A stretch of 64,000 nt of DNA from Actinernus sp. WN-2022. Taxonomy: Eukaryota; Cnidaria; Anthozoa; Actiniaria; Actinernidae. Shown here in pieces: positions 53,291 through 64,000 of the stretch. Below the pieces are notes generated by a model that did not search any database, was not told where the DNA came from, and saw nothing but the letters and a program-made list of their open reading frames with translations. A program made the translations under genes and the position numbers. Positions within the stretch are counted from its first letter, which is position 1. Each line of letters opens with the position of its first letter. The stretch spans positions 4,340,965-4,404,964 of the forward strand of contig JAOWCC010001368.1 of NCBI GenBank assembly GCA_030867875.1, in the 5' to 3' direction.

Positions 53291-54942
53291 AATATCTCAA
53301 ATTTCCTTTAAAATTTAAAAAATGGGGGGAAAATACTTTTCCACAGAAATGTAGTTTTGGCTAGCCTTCGTTCCTCCGAACCGGAGGAGACGGCTGAAAT
53401 TCAAGCTAAGTTTTGGCAGGAATTTTTCACATACCAAAAACTGTTAAAAAAAAATCAGTACGCAAAAGGAAGTTTTTAACCGGAAGTAAAAAGTTCTGTT
53501 TGATTGACAGCAGGTCAATTAACACAAGACATGTGCTCACTCGCCCGTAACGAAAGCTAGCATAAATTCATTTCATGTTTATTGAGAAACGTTTTTCCAG
53601 CCCCGATCCATGGGTTGTCTAAATGCTCCAGCAGGACTAAGCTCCAGCAGGATGCCCTTAGCTTGGAAAGAAGCAAAACAAGGCCAAGTGGTCCACATCT
53701 GAACATAAAGAAGAAGTGAGATGGCTTTCAGAAGCTCCAACGCCAAAACTATTTTATGGTTGCTTTGTCGCATTTCGGAGGAATCGTGTTACAAAACCAT
53801 GCAGGGGAATATCAAAATTCGATTTGGTTATCATGCTTTCGGTGAAAAGGGGAAAACATAAATCCGACTAGATATAAGGGTAGATATGCGGGAATGCAAA
53901 CACCGTACGCGTCAAGAGCTCTCTTTTTAGAATTTCCCAATTCCCCAACAAAATTTTGTTTTGCAGCAGAGATATCAATTGACATTGCGTAAAAAAATCA
54001 GACAAATCGAATCAATTCTTCTTGAGTTAGAGCTTTTTAAAAACTCTATTTTGGTTGAAAATCGAAAGCGTAGAAAATAGCCCAAGATTTCCCGAAAATG
54101 CAATGTTGATTTCCGATCAAAGCTACGCGCCGCATCGAGAATATTTTATAGCCGGTTCTAGTTTTCTTACGACTTGGAAAATGGAAAAGACGAAAGGTCC
54201 TTGAGGGACAAAGCCAAAGCGAACACCTATAAATGACAAAGGAAGGGCACAGAAATGAAAGGCCTTAAATGCCAGTGACAGCGATTGCAGGGGTCTGAAC
54301 GGTCCTGAAACAGCACGGCAAATAGCGAGATCGTGGTGTTGGTTTCAAGCGATTCAGAGTTTTAATATGTTTCCATCTAAGCTTTCTTGGAAACAAATCT
54401 TCTCTCAGCTGGTTCCTATCAATTCTTCTTTATGTTCAGTTGTGGACCACTCGGCACTCTGTCTGAACTTGTCGGGTTTTGCGAGGCTCGTAGTCGTATG
54501 CATTGTTTGGGCTTGTTTTGCTTCTTTCCAAGCTAAGGCCCGTAAGGGCATCCTGTTGGAGCTTAGCCCTGCTGGAGCAGTTAGCCCTGCTTGGTTTTTG
54601 GAAGACATAAGGCCAACAACCCATGGATCGGGGCTGGAAAAACGTTTCTCAATAAACATAAAATTAATTTATGCTAGCTTTCGTTACGGGCGAGTGAGCA
54701 CATGTCATGTGTTAATTGACCTGCTGTCAATCAAACAGAACTTTTTACTTCCGGTTAAAAACTTCCTTTTGCGTACTGATTTTTTTTTAAACAGTTTTTG
54801 GTATGTGAAAAATTGCTGCCAAAACTTAGCTTGAATTTCAGCCGTCTCCTCCGGTTCGGAGGAACGAAGGCTAGCCAAAACTACATTTCTGTGGAAAAGT
54901 ATTTTCCCCCCATTTTTTAAATTTTAAAGGAAATTTGAGATA

Positions 54943-55110
54943 TTCGTATCACTGTATCACCGTATCACCGTATCACTGTATCACTGTATCACCGTATCAC
55001 CGTATCACTGTATCACTGTATCACTGTATCACTGTATCACTGTATCACTGTATCACCGTATCACTGTATCACCGTATCACCGTATCACCGTATCACTGTA
55101 TCTTGGTATC
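54943..55110. repeat. 8-bp satellite, right array (inverted)
   Basis: The inverse of the left array, unit AC(T/C)GTATC. The variant order read on the minus strand is AGGGAGAAAAAAGGAAGGA, sharing the GAAAAAAGG core with the left array and differing by small duplications. Confidence 0.92.
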
Positions 55111-55330
55111 TCCGTATCATTGTATCTTGTAACACGTTATATACCAAGCCGCGGTAAGAGTCGGCTGGTTTCCCAGGCTAGAAAAATGGGAAAGACAAAA
55201 AGACCTCGAGGGGCAAAGGCAAGGTGAACACCTATAGAGACGCCTTGAATGCCAGCACAGTTGTAGAGGAGACAGCGATTTGCAGGCGTCTGAAACAGCA
55301 CGGCAATAGCGAGATCGTGCCGGTTCAACC

Positions 55331-55723
55331 CCGGGGGGGGGGGTACTCCTGTTTGTGACGTATTATGTATGTGCCGCCCGGGTGGGTCAGGGTTTTGAGG
55401 TTGGTTTGGGCAGGTAGGGTCAGGGTTTTGACCTGATTTGGGCAGATCAGGGTCAGGATTTGAGTATAATTTTGGTTCAGTCAGGGTCGGGGTTCAGGTT
55501 TTTCTAGGCAGTTAGGGTTCAGTTTTTTTTTAGCTACTATGTCAAAAAAAAGACATTCTGTACCGTGTTTTGAAAACAAATTAAAGAAGGGGCAATCAGG
55601 GTTTTTTTGTCCCAAAAGGGGGCAATCAGGGTTTTGGAGCTCGGATTGGGTCAAACAGGGTCAGGGTTTGAGCCTCTTGGCCTCACATACATACCCATTT
55701 TTCATGTAAGTACCCCCCCCGGG
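55331..55723. mobile_element. MITE with CCCGGGGGGGG-type ends, 9-bp duplication
   Basis: The C/G-rich ends (CCGGGGGGGGGGGTACTC and GTACCCCCCCCGGGG) are inverted. GGTTCAACC occurs directly on both sides (55322-55330 and 55724-55732). The paralogous module near 54340 has the uninterrupted site (GGTTTCAAGCGATTCAG). AGGGTCAGGGTTTTGA phrases repeat inside. Confidence 0.9.
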
Positions 55724-56256
55724 GGTTCAACCGATTCAGGGTCACCGTCAGACTACGTTTCCATCTAAGCTTTCTTGGAAACAAATATTCTCTCGGCTGG
55801 CTCTTATCAATTCTTCTTTATGTTCAGATGTGGACCAATTGGCACTCTGTTGTAGTGTATGCATTGTTTGGCCTCGTTTTGTTTTTGTTTTTTCTTTGTT
55901 TTTGAAGCTAAGGGTATCCTGCTTGCTTTTTGTAAGATATAAGGCCAACAACCGATGGAATTGTGGAATCGTGTGTGGAAAAACTTTTTTCATTAAACGT
56001 AAACATTGGTATATGAAATGAATTTAATATGTGTTCACCACACCGACGTTACGGGCGAGTGAGCACTATTGATCTGCTGTCAATCAAAAAGAACCGTTTA
56101 CTTCCGGTTAAAATCTTCCTTTTGGTATTTCTCCGTCAATATTATTTTTTTTGAATGGAGTTTTTGGTATTCGAGACACTACTACTAAAACTACATTTCT
56201 GTGCGAAAAAAATATTTTCCCATCATTTTCGTTTTGAAGGTATCCGGTAACCTTAA

Positions 56257-59200
56257 CTATGCTACCATAGTGTATTACCTGCTGTCTGCGTGGTAACAGG
56301 GTTGATATGAAGCGATTGGGTTGGGTTGCCAGCTGTGAGCTTTTCAGATCATTGAATTCCGATCCAAGTTATATTCAGTGCTTCGTCAGCCAATCTCCGC
56401 GCGAGTGTTTGTCGTGCTATGGGATTCTACTGAAATATTGCGAGTAACGGTCTTAGTAAGCAAACGCTGGAGATATCATTTACAATTTGGATGAGTAGGC
56501 CATGGCGTTGGATCTGAATGAGAATTGTAACAAAGAAAATGCTGATAAATTTATTAAAACATAAGTAAAGTGTAGAGGAAAGAATGACGAAAGGTTTTAG
56601 ACATAATAACATATTTGTATGATAAAGAAACTATGGAAAATACTCCAGAACATTCCAAAACAAGTCGCGCTAAAACTGATATCATATAAAAGACAGAGTT
56701 CAATTTGTATTTTTTCATGACGGAAAAGAAGTAATTAAGATACTCACCATTTAGTCAGTTCAGACAGTGAAATCAGAAGAGTTTAGGAAAATGACTTAAA
56801 TAAAACAGTAAACTGATATGCATGGCATCAGTACTGCAGTCCATGCCCAGTTATATTTTTAAAATGATATATCAGAGACGTTACCAACATACTGTACTTA
56901 CCATGCAGTTCCGAAACAGTGAAATAGGATTCCAAGCAAGTTCAAAAACAGTCATCAACGTTTGTAAACTGCGTAGGAGAGAGACTGTTGATTTTGTATA
57001 TAATTTGTAAGAGCCGAACACGACATGACACGGTTCGCGTGTACCCAATACATTTGTTAAATTGAGTCGGCATTTGTTTATTTGAAACTCAGATTACTGC
57101 GTTTTGAATTTGGTTTTAATTAGGCCAAGATTTTTGTAGCAGATATAGCTAAGGGCTTACAACATCAGCATGCAGAGCTTAAATTAGAGGACTTTTCAAG
57201 GGTTAAATGAATAAAAAATTAAGAGAACTACGGTTACCTTATCTTAGTCATCATCTAATATATACTGAGAAGAAACATTGTTTATAGTTTTAAACAAAAC
57301 AAGCGAGGTTCATGCTTTATTCAAAATCCGGTCAGAGTTTTTATACTGCGAAGCCTGAGCGAAATAACTTCCCTCGATTAAGTTTCTTTTTAATTCCCTG
57401 ATATTTGTGTAATTTGGAGATCTATCAGCACGTGACACTAATGTGAAATTACTATCTTCAGAATAGCAAATAGTTACCGACTAAATGAACTAATGTGGAA
57501 TACTTAGAATAGAATAACCAGATTGGACATCTGGTGAAAAATGACTAAAAGGATAATGTCTGCATAAAACCGGCAATCTAAAGACGGTGACAGGAAGAAT
57601 CGCTTACAGACAGCCTAATATCAGTCTGGTATTAACTGAATAATGACTAAAAAAGTTGAAAAACGAACCGCTGTGTGTATAAATAATAGAAAGTCGCCGG
57701 AATATAATATATTTTTTATTATATGATAAAAAAACACATTTAGAGCACACACAGAACTAAAGTTATGATAGTAAAAAGAAAATATTAATCGATTGTTATA
57801 TAAGTTCCTAAATTGTTTGTATATAAAACTATAATCGAGAAAGGGTTTCGTTATGGTATAAAGGCATCAACTGAAGGAAGTATATTTTCGAGTGGTTTCA
57901 AATGCTGAAGGAATCCTTAGTGTAGTCTTTATACATTTTATACCACAGACTAAAGACGGATTTACAGTACACTGTTTTTTTTAACGGTTCGGATAACTGA
58001 GTGTTATGATTACCAGTTTTACCCGAACTGCATATTTAGGTGGGCTGCGCACGAGTATAGCACTCTTCTCCGCCGGAGCTGTACTAAGAACCCAGTTTAA
58101 ATGGGCCTTAATAGTTGTACATTGTTAGCTGTGGTGTGTTGGTTTTGTGAGAGGGAGATTCAGTCTTAATTGGTCATCGACTGAACTAAATCAACATCAT
58201 CTTACCTTCAACGTGGGCTGAGTAACATATAACCAAATATTATCGTCGCCTATACCCGCGTGTTATGACCGGTCTGTTCACAATATGTACAGCAGCTGCT
58301 CTATAAATGTCAACTAAGCCAGCGCGCTTCGAGCCAGTTTCTCTCCCGATGTTTAACTAGACAATAGACTAACTCTACTCATAGACTGTGTTTACTTTAT
58401 CTCAGTAGCCTAAGAGGAAATGATCCGCAGTTTGTATCGCAAACATTACGTGGGCGCAGAGTCAACACAAAACAAAGAAGGGTAGGCAGTTTGCATTAGC
58501 TGACGTAACAGAGAGTGATGTGTGCTTAAAAAATACCACTTTTAAGTACTGCCTGAAAGTGTATTACCTTGTCAGAAGGAGTGGAAATAACAAAATCATT
58601 TAGCAATATATGTTCGCGCTAAATTTTCTAGAAAGAAACCCATAAATAATAGAAAATGTAAAAGCGAAATACAATTAATATATGTGACTGTGTACGTAGT
58701 TTCTTTCAATTGCCTATACCACAGCTCCTGTCAACAGTTCTACGCCATGTCATTTCAATACTTTTTTAGCAGAAAGTCTCTTCTGAGTTATTGTTAATGT
58801 ATATTTTTAATATCGGGTTTTCTCTTTGTTGGCTAACTTGCCAAATAATCAACAATGCCGTCGGCTTCCTTGTCGCGACTGTATTGTGTTTAGTGACGGA
58901 TTAATGGGTTACTGAAAATAAATGTTTTTCTTACCTATAAACATACTGCTTAAAATGATAGTGAATATCCTCAGTAGCAATTAACGTTACTGGTTATGCG
59001 GAATTCCGTTAAGCAGTATTCTCACTTATTCTCTCAACTGATTTACATACGAAATTTAATGGATTACGATTTTCACTAATTGATTCCGTATTTTCTTCTT
59101 TCATCTTCTGCACCCTTATAATGACTTTCTTTAACAGAAAAAAATAAAATAAAATAATAGATTTGGAAGAATATTGATTGAAGTTCGTTATTGGTTATAG

Positions 59201-60195
59201 ACCGAATTCATAATGTCCGCCTCCTAATTTGCATAATTTGGGAGATGAATGTGTAGAGGAAAACTAATGCTACCACATGAAACTAGTAATTGTGTTCAGT
59301 TTTAGAGCAATGTGGGGAATTACTGTTGAGTTATAGCGATTTGAAATGCTGAAAAAACATGAAAGCGAGGCTGGAAAGGCCTCCCTCGTTTTTCTCATAC
59401 AAATCGTTCTAATTTCAAATGGCTGTAACTTCGTTGATTTTTAAGCTACAACCTTCAAATTTCGCAAGATCACTCATTTGAACATGCTCTTTCGCGTGAT
59501 ATTGATAATGTTTTCAGTACATGTGGATAAACTATTGTTTATGTACTTGAGAATGCCATCATCTTGCCATACTGTTATCTAGTTCACTGTGTCCCGCCTA
59601 TTCTAGGAGAACCCTTTTTTACCTGATAGAAAAATAAATATCGCAGTAGTTGAATGCTGATTTACATGAAGTACATTTGTAAAATTTAATCACAAGTTTG
59701 GGCTGGAAAAAGGCGGTGATTTCACTCAACCCCGTGGTGAATATCGATTAGTCAATCAGACGGCGCACAATCTTTTGAAGGGATTAACAATCCAATGCCT
59801 ACTTTATTTCTAGAATACAACCACAAACTTGAGCTTTAGGCTGAAACTGAAAAAAGTGGCGACGATTACAGCAGTGGGCGATGAGAATTATACTCACAAA
59901 GATCTTGAGCTCTGATTATGTTAAATTCCCATAATGAATATATAACGCAGCAAGAGAGCTTATTGTTATTTTTCTACTCACCCTGGGAAGCGCGCCATCA
60001 GTAGGAGGCTGCAGACCTTTAATTGGCTATTACTCATTAGTCAGAAGGAAATGAAAATTGATTTTACCTTGAACTTTCATGCTAAGACATGCGTAAAAGC
60101 TCTTACATTGGATATTATTTGCATTGTTGACAATCGTGTTATCATTTCTACAAAACAAATTTGATCAAATTATCTTTTCACAGTAGCATCGCTCT
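56257..60195. other. Gene-poor region
   Basis: AT-rich. I see no exon, RNA gene or clear mobile element over ~3.9 kb. A minus frame at 56427-56612 is hydrophobic but has no recognisable family. The missing 5' exon and promoter of the receptor could lie here or elsewhere above 30158, but nothing in the sequence decides this. Confidence 0.4.
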
Positions 60196-60530
60196 AATAT
60201 TTCAAATATTTCCCGCCTTAACTTTAGCTAGCCAGTGGCGCACGCAACACATCACACCATATTCTGTCACGATGTGATCACGTGGCGGTGTGATGTGATC
60301 ACGTGCCCACGTGGGATACATTAAACACTTAATGACTGGCCCCGAGGGAAACAGTGAGTTTTGTTTCCCCGAGATCCTCGATGTTCCCCTCGACTCCGTC
60401 TCGACTCCGTCTCGGGGAACATCGAGGATCTCGGGGAAACAAAACTCACTGATTCCCGAGGGGACAGTCATTAAGTGATTTGTTATATAGACATAAGTTT
60501 TTCTAGAGGCAAAGTTGTGCATAAATACAG
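60196..60530. mobile_element. Foldback element with a strong central palindrome
   Basis: CACTTAATGACTG(G/T)CCCC (60326) pairs with CCCGAGGGGACAGTCATTAAGTG (60455-60477). The inner arms GTGAGTTTTGTTTCCCCGAG and CTCGGGGAAACAAAACTCAC are perfect. CTCGACTCCGT is repeated in the centre. The outer part CGATGTGATCACGTGGC recurs at 60842. Confidence 0.85.
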
Positions 60531-60779
60531 GACCTACTTGATACGAGCGAGGTTTGTCGTCTTCTCTTCGTGAAGCTGCTTTTCAACACAAAAAAACTGC
60601 CTGCGTCGCTACGGCATTTTTAGCATCGTTGTGTCTTTCGTGCATCCTTTTTTAGCTGCAATTTCTCACTCTCGCGCTTGATAAAGATGTAAATTGTTTC
60701 TTTGGAGCTGGTTCCATTTTGAAAGCTTTCTTTCGACGAAAAATGGTCAGCTTTTGATGAATATCTAGACATTTTGGTA

Positions 60780-61320
60780 AACAAATATTTCCCGCCTTTA
60801 GCTAGCCAGTGGCGCGCGCGACAATCACACCATCTTCTGTCACGATGTGATCACGTGGCGGGCAACAATTTTTTAATTGTTGCCCGCGCGGGAAACATTG
60901 AAATTTGATAACTGCCACGTGACCCTAAATCAGCCAATGAGAGCGTGCGTTGTGTCTGGAAAACTTATGGCTATGTAACAATGGATTTTGATGACTGCCA
61001 CGTGACCCAGAATCAACCAATGAGAGGGTACGTTGCGCCTGGAAAACTTATGGCTATGTAACAACTCTTCTTGTTATATAGCCATAAGTTTTCCAGATAT
61101 AACGTGCGCCCTCATTGGTTGATGACTGAAGTAACAAAACAAACTGTTTCCCGCGTGGGCAACAATTTTGAAAACTATGACGTCAGAGGGTAACAATGCA
61201 TCAAAATTCCGATTGGCTAAAGCGGTGTTCAATGACATTTGATTGCCCGATGCCAAGAAATGTTCAATTCGCACGAAGGACTTGTTGGGCATTTGACCCA
61301 CCAGATTTGGCAAAAGTAAC
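60780..61320. repeat. Related MITE pieces with CCATAAGTTTTCCAG ends
   Basis: TTTCCCGCC(T/A).TAGCTAGCCAGTGGCGC occurs at 60210 and 60790. CTGGAAAACTTATGGCTATG occurs at about 60956 and 61040, and inverted at 61077-61096. GTTGCCCGCGCGGGAAAC has an inverted partner at 61144-61165. CACGTGACCC and CCAATGAGAG phrases recur. A cluster of nested copies of one family. Confidence 0.7.
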
Positions 61321-61915
61321 TTCAGCTTCTTGTAGTTTATAGAGCTATTAGTAGAAGTACAGCGATAGCTTCAGGGGTGTCGGTAAAACGAAGAGCGAAG
61401 ACCCAGGCGGAAAAACGAAGCCCCGTAAAACCGAAGAAGAACTGCGTCTGTTGTGAATTTTTACTTGTCAAAAATCGTATGTTTAAGCCAAAACGTCTTG
61501 CTGGAAATTTAGTACGGATACCCTAGATGTTTCAGAGAGTTCAAGTTTATTTGGCGAAAATCTATGCAGAAATCCATTTTATAGCCCAAATATTTCACCT
61601 TCGTGACGAAGGCAGTTCAACATAGCGGCCCTTCTTGTCCAACCAGTGCTGTATACGCGTATAGACTAGGCCAACTTTAGCAGCCTTGAGTTGCCTAATT
61701 AAGAAGCAGATTATTTACGACTAGGATGTCAAGTGATTCAGGATAGCTACGTCTCGGGACCAGAAACTGCGAAGTTGTATTTTATTTTAATGCAAATGTA
61801 CTGAAGGGTTGTATTTTGTTACGCCAGTGTTTGGCAAAGCGAAAGTCGTGAATCGACGAGTAACATTTTCAAACTTTTGATGTGGAAACACTGACTTGTA
61901 TGGCCAAATATTGAA
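61321..61915. other. No gene recognised
   Basis: Includes ACGAAGAGCGAAGACCC and AAAACGAAGCCCCG, phrases of a dispersed repeat. Otherwise nothing is seen. Confidence 0.4.
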
Positions 61916-61950
61916 TGAATGAATCTTTATTTGAATACGGATACTCATCA
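61916..61950 (-). mobile_element. LINE tail
   Basis: On the minus strand the sequence ends AATAAAGATTCATTCATTCA, a 3' terminus with a 4-bp microsatellite, as in other LINEs here. Confidence 0.45.
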
Positions 61951-62088
61951 GGGCCGAGTTGTTCGAAGCAAGGTTAACTTTAACCCTAGGTTAGCGCTAA
62001 ATCTGTAATTGCAATCTGTACAGTTTAACCCAGGGTTAGCGATTTAACCCTGGGTTAGCGCTTAACCTTGCTTCGAACAACCGGGCCC
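61951..62088. mobile_element. Palindromic MITE with GGGCC.GGTTGTTCGAAG ends
   Basis: GGGCCGAGTTGTTCGAAGC pairs with GCTTCGAACAACCGGGCCC at the right. The inner CCTGGGTTAGCG.TTAACC phrases also pair. The ends resemble those at 8115-8234. Confidence 0.85.
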
Positions 62089-62096
62089 AGGCATAT

Positions 62097-62243
62097 ATAA
62101 TGTATATATATATATATATACAGTCGATGCCAAAAAGGTTGTCCAGCAGAACATAATATAATACTATAATATCCATTGTTTTGGGCTATTGTCTAGGCCA
62201 AAACAATAGGCCAAAACAATGGATATTAAAGTATTATATTATA
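62097..62243. repeat. (TA)n tract and hairpin
   Basis: A ~20-base TA run is followed by TACAGTCGATGCCAAAAAGG (a half-copy of the mariner-type end) and a hairpin 62154-62242 with arms AATATCCATTGTTTTGG and CCAAAACAATGGATATT. Confidence 0.8.
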
Positions 62244-62675
62244 TACAGTCAGTTGCAGAAACGTTGTCCTACAATATACACATACCATCTGTAAGTACAA
62301 ATCATATTTAATGCCAATAAAATATACATGACATTATGAGATGTCTTCAAAAATATATGTTTCAATAGGCCTGCCCCAAGAGGTATCTGAAGAATGCATT
62401 TCAGACGTGATCGCACAATGGGAAATATATCTATAATATATATTTGTAGATTAAATACCTAATGTATGCCAATATATGCCAATTAATATATATTTATATT
62501 TCGCAATGTCCAATTCCGCTAGAAATGCATTATTCAGATGCCTCTTGGATCAGGCCTATTGAATATTTTTGAACACATCCCATAATGTCATGTATATTTT
62601 ATTGGCATTAAATATGATTTTTACTTACAGATGGTATGTGTATATTGTTGGACAACGTTTCTGCAATTGACTGTA
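62244..62675. mobile_element. Mariner-like palindromic MITE
   Basis: TACAGTCAGTTGCAGAAACG and its inverted copy (CGTTTCTGCAATTGACTGTA) form the ends with TA outside. The arms pair over ~130 bases (CATACCATCTGTAAGTA; AATGCCAATAAAATATACAT). Confidence 0.88.
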
Positions 62676-62786
62676 TATATATATAAACAATCCTGGTTTC
62701 CACGAGAGCCGTATAATTATACAAATATTATAATAAAAACTATAAATAAATATAAAAGTTAGTTACTTCTGGTTCATAAATATTAA

Positions 62787-62960
62787 AATAATCTCACTTT
62801 AATAGGCCACAAGAGATCAATATGATTGAGCTCTTTTTTGAAATCTTTTATACTCTCTGCCTCTTTGAGTGATTTTGGTAGTAAGTTCCATATCTTTGCC
62901 CCATCGTAACCATAGTTTGTGTATGTATTTTGTTTTGGTCTATCATGGTTTGCGTTGCAT
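62787..62960 (-). pseudogene. LINE polyprotein C-terminal remnant
   Basis: The minus translation YGYDGAKIWNLLPKSLKEAE, then IKDFKKELN and a stop near 62787 is the end of a CR1/L2-type ORF2. It lies head-to-head with the plus-strand LINE at the right edge. Confidence 0.75.
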
Positions 62961-63068
62961 CACCGTTTTAGTCTCCTTTGATAGTTTCGCCGGTGTATTT
63001 TGCCTTCGTTGTAATTCAGCGTTGGTCTATATTGCTTTATTCCTTCGTTACTACCATATGTATCTGGA

Positions 63069-63315
63069 CGCGGATTTGTGCAGTGCGGTACTGATAAATG
63101 TTCTATAGTTAATTTTCTATTCTTCGTTTTCAGTCCTTTATTTTTGCACGTTGGCATGTACTGCCGTGAGTTTGGCACATGTGTTGCCGTGTGTTTACGT
63201 GCTGGCCTCACAAATACGGATTTGTGTAGTGCGGTATTAAATAAATGTTCTAGTTAATTTTATATTCTTCGTTTAGTCCTTTATTTTTTGCACGTTGGCA
63301 TGTACTGTCGTGAGA
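63069..63315. repeat. Direct duplication of ~100 bp, 147 bp apart
   Basis: CGGATTTGTG(C/T)AGTGCGGTA...CACGTTGGCATGTACTG(C/T)CG occurs at about 63072-63169 and 63218-63313. The second copy leads directly into the LINE coding region. Confidence 0.88.
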
Positions 63316-64000
63316 CCAAACATAAATTTATAATTGATCAAACTAATGAGGTAGAAATTTATTTAATTTTAGATAACTTAAATCCAAATAAATCCTTTGG
63401 GATTGATGGTGTACATCCCCGTATGCTTAAACTCGCAGCACTTGAACTATGTAAACCATTAGCATATGTGATTAATCTATCTATAAATAATGGTGTTTTT
63501 CCCTGACTCCTTAAAACTTGCTAAAGTTCTTCCAATTTTTAAAAAAGGAGAGCGTACAAACTGTAACAACTACAGGCCAATTTCAATTCTTCCTATTTTT
63601 AGTAAAATTTTTGAAAGAGTAATATATAATCAATTATCTACTTACTTATGTCTTCATAACTTGTTATCTCCACTGCAGTATGGTTTTCGCTCAGGATTAA
63701 ATACAACAGATTGTGTGGTAGATCTTATTGACGAAATAACTCGATATTTAGATCAAGGACTATATGTGATTACAATATTTTTAGACCTTGCAAAAGCTTT
63801 TGATACGGTAGACCATGCCACATTACTATCTAAGCTAAATAATTACGGTATCAAAGGTACATCCCATAACTGGTTTAGATCATATCTGCAATCTAGACAA
63901 CAAAGAGTTTTTGTAAATGGAGTATTTTCTGATCAATTAACCTTATCCTATGGTGTACCACAAGGTTCAGTTCTAGGCCCTTTACTTTTTCTGTTATATG
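63316..64000 (+). pseudogene. CR1/Jockey-like LINE, start of the reverse transcriptase (runs off the window)
   Basis: It reads NEVEIYLILDNLNPNKSFGI-DGVHPRML up to about 63502, then a one-base shift in a CCC run, then DSLKLAKVLPIFKKGERTNC, NYRPISILPIFSKIFERVIY, FLDLAKAFDTVDHATLL (motif A with intact FD) and GVPQGSVLGPLLFLLY (motif B). The xADD box would lie beyond 64000. The single frameshift suggests a fairly young but inactive copy, or an assembly error. Confidence 0.9.

Larger units (their letters stand above)
52424..56252. mobile_element. 3.8-kb TTAA-flanked foldback element
   Basis: The TIR GGTTACCGGATACCTT (52424-52439) is inverted at 56237-56252, and TTAA lies on both outer sides (52420-52423 and 56253-56256). 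The interior is modular. An inverted repeat of ~600 bases per arm (53134-53712 and 54424-55150) surrounds a ~700-base centre. A second, direct copy of the module (54153-54930) occupies 55157-56230. Mirrored 8-bp satellites lie in both arms. A later MITE sits at 55331-55723. There is no transposase. A piggyBac- or Kolobok-mobilised non-autonomous element is the best reading. Confidence 0.88.

Noticed and set aside
54935..55132. Repetitive SPYHCIT protein
   Set aside because: Translation of the 8-bp satellite.
56427..56612. 61-codon hydrophobic minus frame as a signal-peptide exon
   Set aside because: No cleavage-site pattern followed by a donor in the right phase, and the hydrophobic region is scattered over the frame.

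Overview
The window reads as nuclear DNA of an invertebrate animal, most likely an anthozoan cnidarian (coral or sea anemone). The evidence is a split gene with animal-type introns, a Golgi fucosyltransferase, and a dense mixture of foldback DNA elements, CR1/L2-like LINEs, a Ty3-like LTR element, Tc1 and hAT remnants and tRNA-derived SINEs. The species cannot be read from the sequence. There is no sign of bacterial organisation.

Two host genes can be supported. An apparently intronless alpha-1,3/4-fucosyltransferase (GT10) lies on the plus strand at 4703-6031. Tail-to-tail with it, on the minus strand, is a Cys-loop ligand-gated anion channel of the GABA-A/glycine receptor type. Eight of its coding exons (30158 down to 6961) join in perfect phase with consensus splice sites, giving 388 residues from the first beta strand to TM4. 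The signal-peptide exon was not found and should lie above 30158.

The rest is repeat-rich. At the left end (1-3226) is a foldback pair and a TIR element whose interior is 59 copies of a 32-bp satellite. The receptor introns (7180-30084) are packed with nested foldback elements: a MITE family with 7-bp target duplications, one copy starting nine bases after a splice donor; an inverted-repeat element at 10123-11686 that carries a protein-coding fragment; Tc1 and hAT remnants; several palindromes; and a broken Ty3-like retroelement. Region 28-45 kb holds LINE remnants, a 335-bp palindrome, a SINE, an 81-bp minisatellite, mariner-like MITEs and several TIR elements. Region 45-56 kb holds very large inverted-repeat structures: one is interrupted by a minus-strand LINE, and another is a 3.8-kb TTAA-flanked foldback that carries mirrored 8-bp satellites and sits inside an older MITE. 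Region 56-62 kb shows few recognisable features. The right end enters a plus-strand LINE reverse transcriptase that runs off the window.

No clearly new multi-gene system was found. The most unusual signals are the satellite-filled TIR element, the nested 52-56 kb foldback with its preserved empty site, the gene-fragment-carrying inverted-repeat element at 10-11.7 kb, and mobile elements sitting directly beside receptor splice sites.
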